A stretch of 64,000 bases of DNA, taken from contig ONMU01000008.1 in the NCBI GenBank assembly GCA_900319035.1, forward strand, positions 1-64,000, given 5' to 3'. Below, piece after piece: positions 1-7,665 of this stretch (the first letter of the stretch is position 1; each line of letters opens with the position of its first letter). The translations under genes and the position numbers were made by a program. This DNA comes from an uncultured Bacteroidales bacterium. GTDB taxonomy: Bacteria; Bacteroidota; Bacteroidia; Bacteroidales; Paludibacteraceae. The notes under the pieces were generated by a model. It was not told where the DNA came from and did no database searches. It was given only the letters and a program-made list of their open reading frames with translations.

Positions 1-261
1 GTAATAATCGAGGTTGGCGTCTTGGATCTGGTTGTTCAGTTCCCATGTGAAGGACTTAGGGCGGCTGACGATGATCTTGAAGCCGTGGTACTCTAATGTG
101 CCTGTCCAGCCTTTGGGTTTGCCTTGTTGCCGCATCATCTCTTTGACGGCTACCTCCACCAGTGGACGGAGACTTTCAAGGGTTGCTTCACTCTCGTTGG
201 CAGCGATTTGTGCTGCGAAAAATTGGTCGATGACCTCAAAAATGATTTTACTCATATACAT
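1..261 (-). CDS. Hypothetical protein, 3' end beyond the window
   Basis: The reading frame opens at an ATG at 261 (a second in-frame ATG lies at 255) and stays open to base 1, so only the first 87 residues are visible. They begin MYMSKIIFEVIDQFFAAQ and later contain KGWTGTLEYHGFKIIVSRPK, which looks like a small folded domain of short helices followed by strands. I see no signal peptide and do not recognise the family. A promoter of the phylum type lies at 306-313, about 45 bases upstream, so the gene is transcribed separately from its neighbour, which ends in a terminator at 318-347. Plasmid- or phage-type accessory proteins in Bacteroidales often look like this, but that is only an impression. 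Confidence 0.6.
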   Translation of the reverse strand, partial: MYMSKIIFEVIDQFFAAQIAANESEATLESLRPLVEVAVKEMMRQQGKPKGWTGTLEYHGFKIIVSRPKSFTWELNNQIQDANLDYY

Positions 262-305
262 CGGATCTTTACGTGCGGCGACGTTGCCACAACCGAAATC
301 CGGTG

Positions 306-313
306 CAAAGGTA
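306..313 (-). promoter_or_regulatory. Promoter -7 element for the leftmost gene
   Basis: Read on the minus strand this is TACCTTTG followed by CA, the -7 element seen before many genes in this window. No clear TTG lies about 20 bases upstream, where the terminator hairpin sits instead, so this promoter may be weak. Confidence 0.5.
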
Positions 314-317
314 GGGA

Positions 318-347
318 TAAAAAAAAAGCATCCGAAAAAACGGATGC
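318..347 (-). terminator. Intrinsic terminator after the 437-858 gene
   Basis: On the minus strand GCATCCG, a six-T loop and CGGATGC form a perfect 7-bp stem followed by a run of T. It closes the transcript of the gene that stops at 437 and leaves the CGGCA array inside that gene's 3' untranslated region. Confidence 0.75.
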
Positions 348-351
348 ATTA

Positions 352-432
352 CGGCAGTCAACGGCAGTAAAGTGCCGCCAAACGGCAGTAAAATGCCGCG
401 AGACGCGGCAGTCCGCGGCAGTCTGCGGCAGT
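352..432. repeat. Phased CGGCA/TGCCG array
   Basis: Six direct copies of CGGCAGT begin at 352, 362, 383, 406, 416 and 426, and two inverted TGCCG copies lie at 373 and 394. Successive elements are 10 to 12 bases apart, close to one helical turn. The array lies between a stop codon at 437 and the terminator at 318-347, so it would be transcribed. In RNA the inverted copies can form strong GC stems. Confidence 0.7.
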
Positions 433-436
433 GGGT

Positions 437-778
437 TTAAAGGAACCTTTTGTTGCGGGCAGCACGGAATTGGCGCTCTTTGAAAGGCAGTTTACCAAAG
501 CGTGTCTCTATATCTTTATAGAGCGTAGTAGCCTCCATATGTTCGACTTCCACATAGCCTAAGTTCTCATTATTCCAAAGCACTCTCCATAGCCCTTCAG
601 CAGTCCCTTTGCAAGCCGCGCTAATTTCCGCTTCTACGGCTTCGACTCTGTTATCCTTGACACATTTTGGAGTAAGGTGTTTGAAATAGTCAGAAACAGG
701 AGTGTCCTCTTTCTCGGTCGGGTTTGGTTCCGAGTTGGGTTGAGGAGTGTTGTAATACACGTTGTTTTGAATGTACAC
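437..778 (-). CDS. Hypothetical protein, probable 5' frameshift
   Basis: The only in-frame start codon in the intact frame is a GTG at 778, giving 113 residues beginning MYIQNNVYYNTPQ. The coding look continues upstream, however: the same frame reads KDQFKQRLIGRCKGVTVINY back to an A8 run at 848-855, which directly follows an ATG at 856-858. Read as it stands, that ATG gives only MKKKINSSSA before a stop. With one A fewer it would give MKKDQFKQRL and join the long frame, for a protein of about 139 residues. The N-terminal part has alternating hydrophobic residues and a GPVY motif, followed by an acidic proline-rich linker and a helical C-terminus with tryptophans. I do not recognise the family. 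The terminator is at 318-347. Confidence 0.6.
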   Translation of the reverse strand: MYIQNNVYYNTPQPNSEPNPTEKEDTPVSDYFKHLTPKCVKDNRVEAVEAEISAACKGTAEGLWRVLWNNENLGYVEVEHMEATTLYKDIETRFGKLPFKERQFRAARNKRFL

Positions 779-935
779 CGGACCGGAAACATAATTGATG
801 ACCGTGACCCCTTTGCAACGCCCGATCAGGCGCTGCTTGAATTGATCTTTTTTTTCATAATTTTTAAAATTTAAATGAATTTTTTGTTAAGAATTGTAGT
901 CGTTATTTATGTAATTGCAAGGGGTGTTTTTATAT

Positions 936-972
936 AGAAAAAGAGCAGCCTCGCATTCTTGCGAGACTGCTC
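936..972 (-). terminator. Intrinsic terminator downstream of rhuM
   Basis: GAGCAG-c-CTCGCA (943-955) pairs with TGCGAG-a-CTGCTC (960-972) across a four-base loop. On the minus strand the hairpin is followed by TTTTTC, as expected after the gene that stops at 1023. Confidence 0.85.
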
Positions 973-1022
973 GGGAATGAAATAAGTGTTTATATTTTGA
1001 AGTTTATAATAAGTCGGCGAAC

Positions 1023-1922
1023 TTATTTGATGCGTGCCAATAATTCGTTGGCTGATATATCATTCATCTTGGTAAATGCGAACCATGCTTTTCCGAGATC
1101 TTTGAGTGATGCGCCAATATGATAGACGACATCATCAATGATCATGAATCGGTCGTGAGAAAGATTGAACGGCTCTACATCAATAGGTGCAAATTGCTTG
1201 TTATGTTGCGCTATATCCAGCGATAATTGTTTGGTAAAATTCTTGGTGTAGATTGTCGCTTTTACTCCATCGTTTCGCTTATCAAGCATAGTTAACACTC
1301 GATCGTCTATATAATTATCAATCAACACTATGCGCGTTTTGGCTTCACGAATACGGTCATTGACAAACGTATATGCATCAAAGATTTGACCGTCATAGAA
1401 GATACCCTCAACAGGCGGTAAAGATGTGCGCACAAAGAAATCTATCTTCTGTTCAACCGCTTCTAATCTGCGTTCTTGCGCCATCAGACTTTTATCAACA
1501 TGATCTTCTACTGCCAATAGGCGTTGATTAATCGTGTAACCGCGTAATATAAGTTCGTTTAGGACGCGATTTGCCCATCTTCTAAACTCAATACCTCGAG
1601 AACTCTTTACGCGAAAACCAACTGATAAGATAACATCTAAGCTATAATACTCAACCTGCCGTACTACACTTCTGTTTCCCTCTTGCTGAACTATCGCAAA
1701 TTTTGCGACAGTTGGGTTGTCATTTTGAAGTGTCGCATTTTTTGCGACAGTTGGAGCCAACTCCTCGCGTAAGGCATTATTAATGTGTTTACCGATTGTT
1801 TTAACGTCACGATCAAACAGTACAGCCATTTGGTTGCGGTTAAGCCATACAGTATCGTTCTCTACTTTGACCTCAAGAGACAATTCCTCATTAGGCTGGT
1901 ATAAAACTATTTCGTCTTTCAT
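1023..1922 (-). CDS. rhuM: RhuM-family protein with PLD-like C-terminus
   Basis: A 299-residue protein, taking the ATG at 1922 (a TTG two codons upstream is less likely). Residues 1-130 match the RhuM family: an N-terminal winged-helix-like part with WLNRNQMAVLFDRD and KTIGKHINNAL, then the signature VEYYSLDVILSVGFRVKSS and FRRWANRVLNELILRGY. A helical linker follows at about 130-165. The C-terminal part carries FDAYTFVNDRIREAKTRI and HDRFMIIDD near residue 257, which resembles a single degenerate phospholipase-D-like motif. RhuM proteins take their name from a Salmonella pathogenicity-island gene. Their function is unknown and they often sit in accessory or defence-rich regions. The coding sequence itself contains a short repeat (TVAKNATLQ then TVAKFAIVQ). 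A promoter lies at 2104-2136, with a leader of three hairpin repeats between it and the start codon. Confidence 0.85.
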   Translation of the reverse strand: MKDEIVLYQPNEELSLEVKVENDTVWLNRNQMAVLFDRDVKTIGKHINNALREELAPTVAKNATLQNDNPTVAKFAIVQQEGNRSVVRQVEYYSLDVILSVGFRVKSSRGIEFRRWANRVLNELILRGYTINQRLLAVEDHVDKSLMAQERRLEAVEQKIDFFVRTSLPPVEGIFYDGQIFDAYTFVNDRIREAKTRIVLIDNYIDDRVLTMLDKRNDGVKATIYTKNFTKQLSLDIAQHNKQFAPIDVEPFNLSHDRFMIIDDVVYHIGASLKDLGKAWFAFTKMNDISANELLARIK

Positions 1923-1963
1923 TATCAACTTAAATTTGCTAAATTCACATATCCGTCAATATA

Positions 1964-2101
1964 GCCGTTTTTCTCGTGCTTTATAGCACTTCGATTAAAA
2001 TCCGCTAAGGGAGCAGTTTTTCTCGTGCTTTATAGCACTCGATTAAAATCCGTTAAGGGAGCCGTTTTTCTCGTGCTTTATAGCACTCGATTAAAATCCG
2101 C
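1964..2101 (-). repeat. Three 48-base hairpin repeats in the rhuM leader
   Basis: Three near-identical units start about 48 bases apart (the shared CGATTAAAATCC word begins at 1992, 2040 and 2088). Each contains GTGCTTTATAGCAC, a near-palindrome with a 5-bp stem and four-base loop, and a GGGAGC word. The first unit has one extra T. They lie downstream of a clear promoter and upstream of the rhuM ATG, so they form its 5' untranslated leader. With no unique spacers between units this is not a CRISPR array. Confidence 0.85.
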
Positions 2102-2103
2102 TG

Positions 2104-2136
2104 CAAAGGTACTGCTTTTTTTGCACATACGCAAAT
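2104..2136 (-). promoter_or_regulatory. Promoter for rhuM
   Basis: On the minus strand TTTGC upstream and TACCTTTG at 2111-2104, with GCAG just before the -7 element, match the other promoters of the window. The transcript would start near 2097, at the edge of the repeat array. Confidence 0.8.
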
Positions 2137-2154
2137 AAATCAATTAAAAATTAT

Positions 2155-2193
2155 AAAAAAAGGGGATGTGTCATTGATTTGACGCACCCCCTT
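2155..2193 (-). terminator. Intrinsic terminator after the 41-aa gene
   Basis: AAGGGGATGTGTCA and TGACGCACCCCCTT form a long stem with small mismatches around a short loop. On the minus strand a T run follows. It lies about 25 bases after the stop at 2216. Confidence 0.8.
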
Positions 2194-2215
2194 CGTTAGG
2201 ATAGCGGACAGCTAA

Positions 2216-2341
2216 TTACCACTGATCGCCTTCGATATTGTTGAAATTAAAGGTGTTTCCGGGACTACCGGCTAAGACCATCGACTCCAATGCGATATGT
2301 GCTACCTGCACCTCAGGTTGAAAATATATTTTCTTTTTCAT
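2216..2341 (-). CDS. Small MKKK-type protein, 41 aa
   Basis: ATG at 2341 and stop at 2216 give 41 residues: MKKKIYFQPEVQVAHIALES, then a stretch ending NIEGDQW. It lies 33 bases downstream of the stop of the 1412-aa secreted protein and just before a terminator, so it is probably the last cistron of that operon. Two other small genes (43678-43809 and 56419-56559) begin the same way, with MKKK, an aromatic residue, P and EV, and each also follows a giant secreted-protein gene. This copy has a different C-terminus and no CTAG array. Short proteins of this form are common but unassigned in Bacteroidales. I know of no function. Confidence 0.65.
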   Translation of the reverse strand: MKKKIYFQPEVQVAHIALESMVLAGSPGNTFNFNNIEGDQW

Positions 2342-2374
2342 ACTAATTTTTCCTTTCAATTTACAATTTTCAAC

Positions 2375-5300
2375 TTACTTAACCATTTGTCCCATTGCGT
2401 TGTAGGTCTTACCATCACGGATGATATAGAGAACGCCATTCTCGATGACCTTTGTACTTTGTACATTGTTTCCTTGTACATCCTCAATGCCTGTAGCCTG
2501 ACCATAGACGAAGCGCATCTTTTTCGGTGCGTTGTTCGAACTACCAGCGTACTTCACATATGCTTTGTGTTGCTTGAGGGTGTTACCATAGATCTTGTAG
2601 AAACCAACGCCGGATACCGTCTCGTCATGCGACTTACCGGACAGTACGTAGCAGTTATCAACCGTCAGACCGGGTATATCTGTTACCGGAGTAGCTACAT
2701 TTACACCTTCGAGATCATTGTCCGCAGGATCGAAGCTCGTGTTGTTCTCCTCAGTATCGCGGAGACCTACAGGAAGCGATGAACCGGTCTTACGGAAGAT
2801 GACAGCCGTACCGGCAGGAATGACTTGCTCACCCTCGGCAATCTGCGTCAGCACAAGATCACCATTGCTGATTTTTGCGATAAACGCCACGGTACCATCG
2901 TCCATCAGCTTGTAGGAATAATTGCTACTATAGAAGGTCGAGTAATAAACAACCGGGTCCTCCGGATCTACATTTGTCGCAACGGAATAATCCGGCACAA
3001 CAGGGTGAGTGATTTCAAGCTTGTTCTCTACATACGTCCAAGTGAGGGTATAATCCGCTTCGGCGTCTATATAAATCTTCATATAAGCACCGCCACCGGC
3101 GTCGTTGATCCAATCATAAGTGGTATTTTCGGGATTGAAGGTCTGTCCATTACTTCTCCAATCACTTTCACCTAAGCGAATCTTAAACTCTTTATCACTA
3201 CCCTTTGCACTAAAGTGGATGTCGTACGTAGCGGTACCGTTACCCTTATCGGTGAAGGCATCTGCTGAACCATTCAAATACAGATAAACAGTCGGCAGAG
3301 CCGGATAAGTGATGTCAATACGGTTGGAAGCGTACGTCCAAGTGAAGGTATATTCGCCCTTGGCATCTACCCACAGCGTCATATCCGTATTCCCGACGAT
3401 ACCTTCTGCGCCGGTATAATTACGTTTGAAGGCTTCGCCGTTACCGCGCCAATCATCACCATTCAAAACGGTCTTGAACGTATAGTATCCTTCGTGCTCG
3501 AAGGTCTTAGTCACCGAAGCGGTACCATTACCATTATCCGTGAAGTTCACTACGTCCACCCAATTATCCCATGAGCCCTTCATGCCTACAGTATTGCTGG
3601 AGAAGGTAAGAGTCTGGAACACCTCGTCATGCCATACACTATTAGCGTAGTAAGCAAAGCAGATTTGATAAGTTTTTCCTGCTTGGAAAGAACCCATATT
3701 ATCGAAATTGATCGTTTGCGTGCCGTTTGCGATGAAGTACAAGCTCAACCACTCTTCGTCATACTTATCGTCTTCGACGCATTTCACTTTCAGAGTCGGA
3801 GCATAGCCTCCGATGCCCGGTACATTTGCCGGATCAAAGTAATACGTCAGCGAAATCGAGTTGTCGCCAACCGCAGGTGTTCCATTGATAGTAATAAAGT
3901 TCGGGAAACCGATAGTGAGCGTGTTGGTGGCATACTCCCATGTGAAGGTATATTCACCTGCTACATCAGCTTGGAACCACATGGCATCACCTGTACCGTT
4001 AACGACGCGACTCGGGTTAGCGCGGTCAAAGGCAGCATTGTCCGATGTCCAAGTGTCATCCACTTTCACACCAAAGTGATACCATTCACCTGCTGTCAGC
4101 GTAGAAATAGTCCAACTTGCCTTACCGTTACCATTATCCGTGAAAGCTTCTGTATCTGCCCAAACACCACCGAAATCAGCATTCAACTTGATTACCGGAT
4201 TAGCCGGAGCCGAAGCAGGATACGTTACCTCGATAAAGCTGTAGAGGTCGTTCGCGCCACAAGTCACATTACCGTCAGCGAGATAATAGGTCACATTACC
4301 CGAATAGGTGTGTACATCTACCGTCATGCCCTCTTTGTACGGATAAGTGAAAATGGTACCTACTTTCACGTTTGCCCACTCGGTAGAAGGCTGAGGTGCG
4401 AACTTACCGGAAGTAGCATCGATGGCAAGTTTGACATCCACGGTCTTGTTGCCGATGGTAGCCTGAGCAACCAACAGGCCGGAAGTACCTTCATAGGACG
4501 TGGTCGGAGCACCTTTGTCTCCACCGAAATACCATTTAACGGTCACATCGGTACTTGCATTGAGCAGGTCAGCTTCATTAGCCGTGAAGACCGGAGTCAG
4601 GACTACGTCATTAGCCGGAGTGAAGGACTCGCCGATAGGATAGGTGTTCACACCGTCCGACCAACCGGTCAAGGTGTACCCGGCTTTATACAGCGTCTTG
4701 TTCACCGGCATGGTCAGCGCCTCACCGACTGTAACGTCCAGAGCCGCAGGAGCAACACCCTCTGCGTCACCCAATGCGAACTCAACAGCATACGAGGTGA
4801 CCGGAGTCGGAGCCGGATGTACAGTCAGATGGAATGCACAAGAGTCGTAGCAATAAAGATTGGTAATATCATGTACTACATAGATATCGCACTCACCTGC
4901 TTGATGGAACGTAAGGGTACCCAGACCATCCTCAGAGAGTGTATATGCGATAGTAGCCACCGTCTCATCGGTCGAACCCAAACGAACTTGATCTACTCCA
5001 TTGAAAATATTGTATGCAAATGCCATACTGGTTGCCCAAACTTTCGGGAGGGTCACTTCGCCTTCCTGACCAAGTGTCACTTCGAAATTGCCCGCCGTTA
5101 CATCCTTCCAGTACATGCCGCACACGCGTGAATAATCGATTATCAAGCGGTTGTTATCATAGTACCAGAAGAAGGAGTAGTAGCCTTTGACATCTACATT
5201 GATAGTCAGATTACCCGTATGACCTTCCTCTATGATATACGAATAATTATCGCGTGTGTACGCAGAACCGTTCGCTCTCCACTCGCCGTTCACCTTGACA

Positions 5301-6613
5301 CCAAACTCATAGGTACCCGGCTCAAGGAGCTTTGTCAATTTAGCATAACTATCCATTGGCTGCTCAACTACTTCAAACGCCTCGGTATCTGTCCACTCGC
5401 CGGAGAAATTACCATTCAATTGAATGGTCGGTTTGGCAATCTTCTCTGCCGATGCGGAAACCACATTGCCTACCGGGTTATAGGTGATCGTGATCTTATA
5501 ATCACCTAAGCTGGGGATTTCAAATGTAGCAGCATCCTCGCTTGTAGCGGGATACGCTACATCCCACGCATGGTCTTTGCAAACGCGGTACTGGATAGTA
5601 GTAGCACCGGTGAATGAAACGTTCTCTTTCTCCAATTTATAGGAACCGTCCTCCTGAAGAACCAGATCATTGTCGGTGATGCTTGGATCCCACGAGTTAC
5701 TAAAGATCGCTAAGTTATGGCCCACAGCGGTGTACGTATGACTTACCGCAGGAGTCGGAGCTGTTTCGGAAACAAGACGAACGGAGAGACCAAAACCACG
5801 ACCACGTTTGTTGAAATGCATACCATCCGGCTGTTTAGAAAAGTCTGTATCAAAGAAGAAACAGTATGCGCTACCTTCGTCATATTGCTTTCCTGAAGGA
5901 GACGAAGAAGACCAATAATCGCCTCCTTCACCTACACCACCAACCGAATCGTCTGAGCGCCAACCGGCAGCAGGCAGGAATACACAACCTTGCTCTTCCA
6001 AAGTGCTCCAATCGGAAGCGCTAATAATATTGGTGGTGTAATTAGCTGTAGTTATGGTCAGCGCCACACTCGATGAAGTCCAACTATCCGGCAAAAGGAT
6101 AAGACCCGTCTTGCCATTAACGGTAGCATACGCGAGAAGATTTGCTGCATTGTTGCGGCTCTTGATCAAGTATTGCCACTCATCGTAGGTCAATGTACGC
6201 CAATCAGAACCCATAAGGCTACCCCAATCAGCTTTAAGATCCTCACCAGCAGTATTACCGCAATCAGTAAAGTCATAATTACTTCCTATACCGTATTGTC
6301 TATAATCGGTTAAAGCCGATGATTCGCCTATCCAACCAAACAAATCATAACTACCATTACCCGTTCCACCCCAATAGTCAAAAGAGGTGTTAGCAGCGTT
6401 ATCACCAACATAATCCCATTGGTTTTCTGCAAAGCCCCAAGTCAATGTAGCACCTTGGTCATTGGTGGTAGCCTGCAAGTTTCCTTTCGAGAAATACACC
6501 ACTTTGGTTCCGCTTACCGAGAATGCGCCTGACAGTTTACCATCCACAGCGGCATTCATCAACCCCACGCTTGTCACGAGGGCGAGAAGAATTGTAAATA
6601 ATTTTTTTCTCAT
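2375..6613 (-). CDS. Secreted FISUMP-domain protein with repeated modules
   Basis: A 1412-residue protein with a signal peptide (MRKKLFTILLALVTSVGLMNA). Residues of about 22-285 form a FISUMP-type domain with a formylglycine-enzyme/C-type-lectin-like look: VVYFSKGNLQATT, WRTLTYDEWQYLI, GLILLPDSW, CVFLPAAGWR, DYWSSSSPSG and a final GLSVRLV. The rest is a chain of beta modules of about 100 residues with recurring FGVKV, NG.AF.R and YTFTWTYA words, resembling starch-binding-like sandwich modules. One InlB-like module at about 620-690 contains YTLTGWSDG. The protein ends in GVLYIIRDGKTYNAMGQMVK, a tail shared in form with four other secreted proteins here and suggestive of sorting by type IX secretion. 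It probably binds carbohydrate or another ligand at the surface; this is inference. It follows the 81-aa gene by 58 bases with no promoter seen in the gap. Confidence 0.85.
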   Translation of the reverse strand: MRKKLFTILLALVTSVGLMNAAVDGKLSGAFSVSGTKVVYFSKGNLQATTNDQGATLTWGFAENQWDYVGDNAANTSFDYWGGTGNGSYDLFGWIGESSALTDYRQYGIGSNYDFTDCGNTAGEDLKADWGSLMGSDWRTLTYDEWQYLIKSRNNAANLLAYATVNGKTGLILLPDSWTSSSVALTITTANYTTNIISASDWSTLEEQGCVFLPAAGWRSDDSVGGVGEGGDYWSSSSPSGKQYDEGSAYCFFFDTDFSKQPDGMHFNKRGRGFGLSVRLVSETAPTPAVSHTYTAVGHNLAIFSNSWDPSITDNDLVLQEDGSYKLEKENVSFTGATTIQYRVCKDHAWDVAYPATSEDAATFEIPSLGDYKITITYNPVGNVVSASAEKIAKPTIQLNGNFSGEWTDTEAFEVVEQPMDSYAKLTKLLEPGTYEFGVKVNGEWRANGSAYTRDNYSYIIEEGHTGNLTINVDVKGYYSFFWYYDNNRLIIDYSRVCGMYWKDVTAGNFEVTLGQEGEVTLPKVWATSMAFAYNIFNGVDQVRLGSTDETVATIAYTLSEDGLGTLTFHQAGECDIYVVHDITNLYCYDSCAFHLTVHPAPTPVTSYAVEFALGDAEGVAPAALDVTVGEALTMPVNKTLYKAGYTLTGWSDGVNTYPIGESFTPANDVVLTPVFTANEADLLNASTDVTVKWYFGGDKGAPTTSYEGTSGLLVAQATIGNKTVDVKLAIDATSGKFAPQPSTEWANVKVGTIFTYPYKEGMTVDVHTYSGNVTYYLADGNVTCGANDLYSFIEVTYPASAPANPVIKLNADFGGVWADTEAFTDNGNGKASWTISTLTAGEWYHFGVKVDDTWTSDNAAFDRANPSRVVNGTGDAMWFQADVAGEYTFTWEYATNTLTIGFPNFITINGTPAVGDNSISLTYYFDPANVPGIGGYAPTLKVKCVEDDKYDEEWLSLYFIANGTQTINFDNMGSFQAGKTYQICFAYYANSVWHDEVFQTLTFSSNTVGMKGSWDNWVDVVNFTDNGNGTASVTKTFEHEGYYTFKTVLNGDDWRGNGEAFKRNYTGAEGIVGNTDMTLWVDAKGEYTFTWTYASNRIDITYPALPTVYLYLNGSADAFTDKGNGTATYDIHFSAKGSDKEFKIRLGESDWRSNGQTFNPENTTYDWINDAGGGAYMKIYIDAEADYTLTWTYVENKLEITHPVVPDYSVATNVDPEDPVVYYSTFYSSNYSYKLMDDGTVAFIAKISNGDLVLTQIAEGEQVIPAGTAVIFRKTGSSLPVGLRDTEENNTSFDPADNDLEGVNVATPVTDIPGLTVDNCYVLSGKSHDETVSGVGFYKIYGNTLKQHKAYVKYAGSSNNAPKKMRFVYGQATGIEDVQGNNVQSTKVIENGVLYIIRDGKTYNAMGQMVK

Positions 6614-6671
6614 ATATTTAGATTTTTAGTTAAATATATTAGTTTATTGTTTGATTTATTTGTCTTGTTTA

Positions 6672-6917
6672 TTATTTCTTGCGGATCGGGGCATTGGGAG
6701 CGATTTGTAAGCCCTCTTGGTCATCGAGCGGAATCCACCAAAGTTCCTTAATTTCGTGCCGCATATAGTCGCGGTTCAAAAAATGAATCATCCACTCCAA
6801 ACGCATCATACTGCGCTCCAACCAAAAGAACTCTCGCCATTGATTATCTGTCAGTTCCACAATGTCAAAAGTAGGCGTCTTGGCCCCATGGAATCGAAAT
6901 CTAACTGCTAATGTCAT
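6672..6917 (-). CDS. Hypothetical 81-aa protein
   Basis: A short gene with a good promoter 25 bases upstream of its ATG. The product (MTLAVRFRFHGAKTPTFDIV at the start) is rich in tryptophan, arginine and methionine, has no signal peptide, and ends in a basic IRKK. The middle contains WREFFWLERSMMRLEWMIHF, probably an amphipathic helix. It is the first gene of the likely two- or three-gene unit with the FISUMP protein and the 41-aa protein. I do not recognise the family. Confidence 0.6.
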   Translation of the reverse strand: MTLAVRFRFHGAKTPTFDIVELTDNQWREFFWLERSMMRLEWMIHFLNRDYMRHEIKELWWIPLDDQEGLQIAPNAPIRKK

Positions 6918-6941
6918 AACCTACCATTTTATAAAACTGTG

Positions 6942-6972
6942 CAAAGGTACAAACAATTTTTCAAACACGCAA
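6942..6972 (-). promoter_or_regulatory. Promoter for the 81-aa gene and FISUMP protein
   Basis: Minus-strand TACCTTTG at 6949-6942 is preceded 20 bases upstream by TTG at 6972-6970. It is the only promoter seen for the operon 6917-2216. Confidence 0.75.
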
Positions 6973-6983
6973 CACGTACACGC

Positions 6984-7024
6984 AAAAATTTACGTATTGT
7001 TACCAAAAATTTACGTATTGTTAC
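6984..7024. repeat. Two tandem copies of a 20-base AT-rich repeat
   Basis: AAAAATTTACGTATTGTTAC occurs at 6984-7003 and again, identically, at 7005-7024. The copies lie upstream of the 6942-6972 promoter on the minus strand and could be operator sites. No protein is suggested by the sequence. Confidence 0.7.
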
Positions 7025-7119
7025 ACTTTTGAGCCCAAAACGTCAAATTTTCCACATATGTGTAAAAATTGACACCTTGTTTCCTTTGTGCCCTTTGCGA
7101 ACAGAGAAAGTTGATGTTT

Positions 7120-7550
7120 TGTAACCAAAAACGCGGCGGTACGACCTTGCGGTCTAATGCTTATCGGCTCTTGGTCTCATGTGAGCAAGCTCCCAGAGCC
7201 CAATATCCGCTAGCCATCACGTACAACTCAATAGTTGTCCGTCCGCCTTACAAAAAAAACGCTTCGCTTACAAAAAAGCGTTTCGTTACACTCCACTCTC
7301 AAAAAAGCCTGCGGGGTGTAGCATTCATTACATCCGAACGAGGGTAATTTTGTTTTTGGGAGCGAAGCGCTTTTTTGAGAGGGATAAAATCCCGTTTTTT
7401 TGGAAGCAACAGGCGGTTAGTCTATGACTAAGTGCCGTATCGGAAGCGTTCATTAGATGTCTGGAAGCTTGCTTACAAGCGGCTAAGGGACGATTGCGAT
7501 CCAGTACGCAAGTTTACGAAGCGGACGCAGGTTGCGCGTTTTTGGTTACA
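7120..7550. mobile_element. MITE-like non-coding element with 16-bp terminal inverted repeats
   Basis: TGTAACCAAAAACGCG at 7120-7135 is matched by its exact reverse complement at 7535-7550. Inside, CTCTCAAAAAAGC (about 7300) pairs with GCTTTTTTGAGAG (about 7370), and several GC-rich stretches could fold. The 431 bases hold no convincing reading frame. No clear target-site duplication is visible, though both flanks are T/A rich. A non-autonomous element moved by a transposase elsewhere, or a structured RNA gene, would both fit. Apart from this element and the tandem repeat at 6984-7024, I see nothing in the gap 6973-7621. Confidence 0.5.
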
Positions 7551-7621
7551 ATAAAAATCTCAAAGACCACGTGGGAAAAGTTAATTTTTAATTCTTAATT
7601 TTTATTTTTTAATTCTTTTTC

Positions 7622-7652
7622 TTGCATATATGCAAAAAAAGCAGTACCTTTG
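7622..7652 (+). promoter_or_regulatory. Promoter for the DUF2147 gene
   Basis: TTG at 7622-7624 and TACCTTTG at 7645-7652 with 20 bases between, in the typical context GCAGTACCTTTGCAG. Confidence 0.85.
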
Positions 7653-7665
7653 CAGCCGGAAACAA

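Noticed and set aside
1964..2101. CRISPR array
   Set aside because: Only three units, with no unique spacers: the entire 48-base unit repeats. No cas genes are nearby.
1..2341. Prophage
   Set aside because: No capsid, terminase, portal, tail or integrase gene is visible; only small unassigned genes and RhuM.
7069..7347. Protein-coding gene inside the MITE-like element
   Set aside because: The frame is short and has no start context or protein-like composition; it is explained by the repeats.
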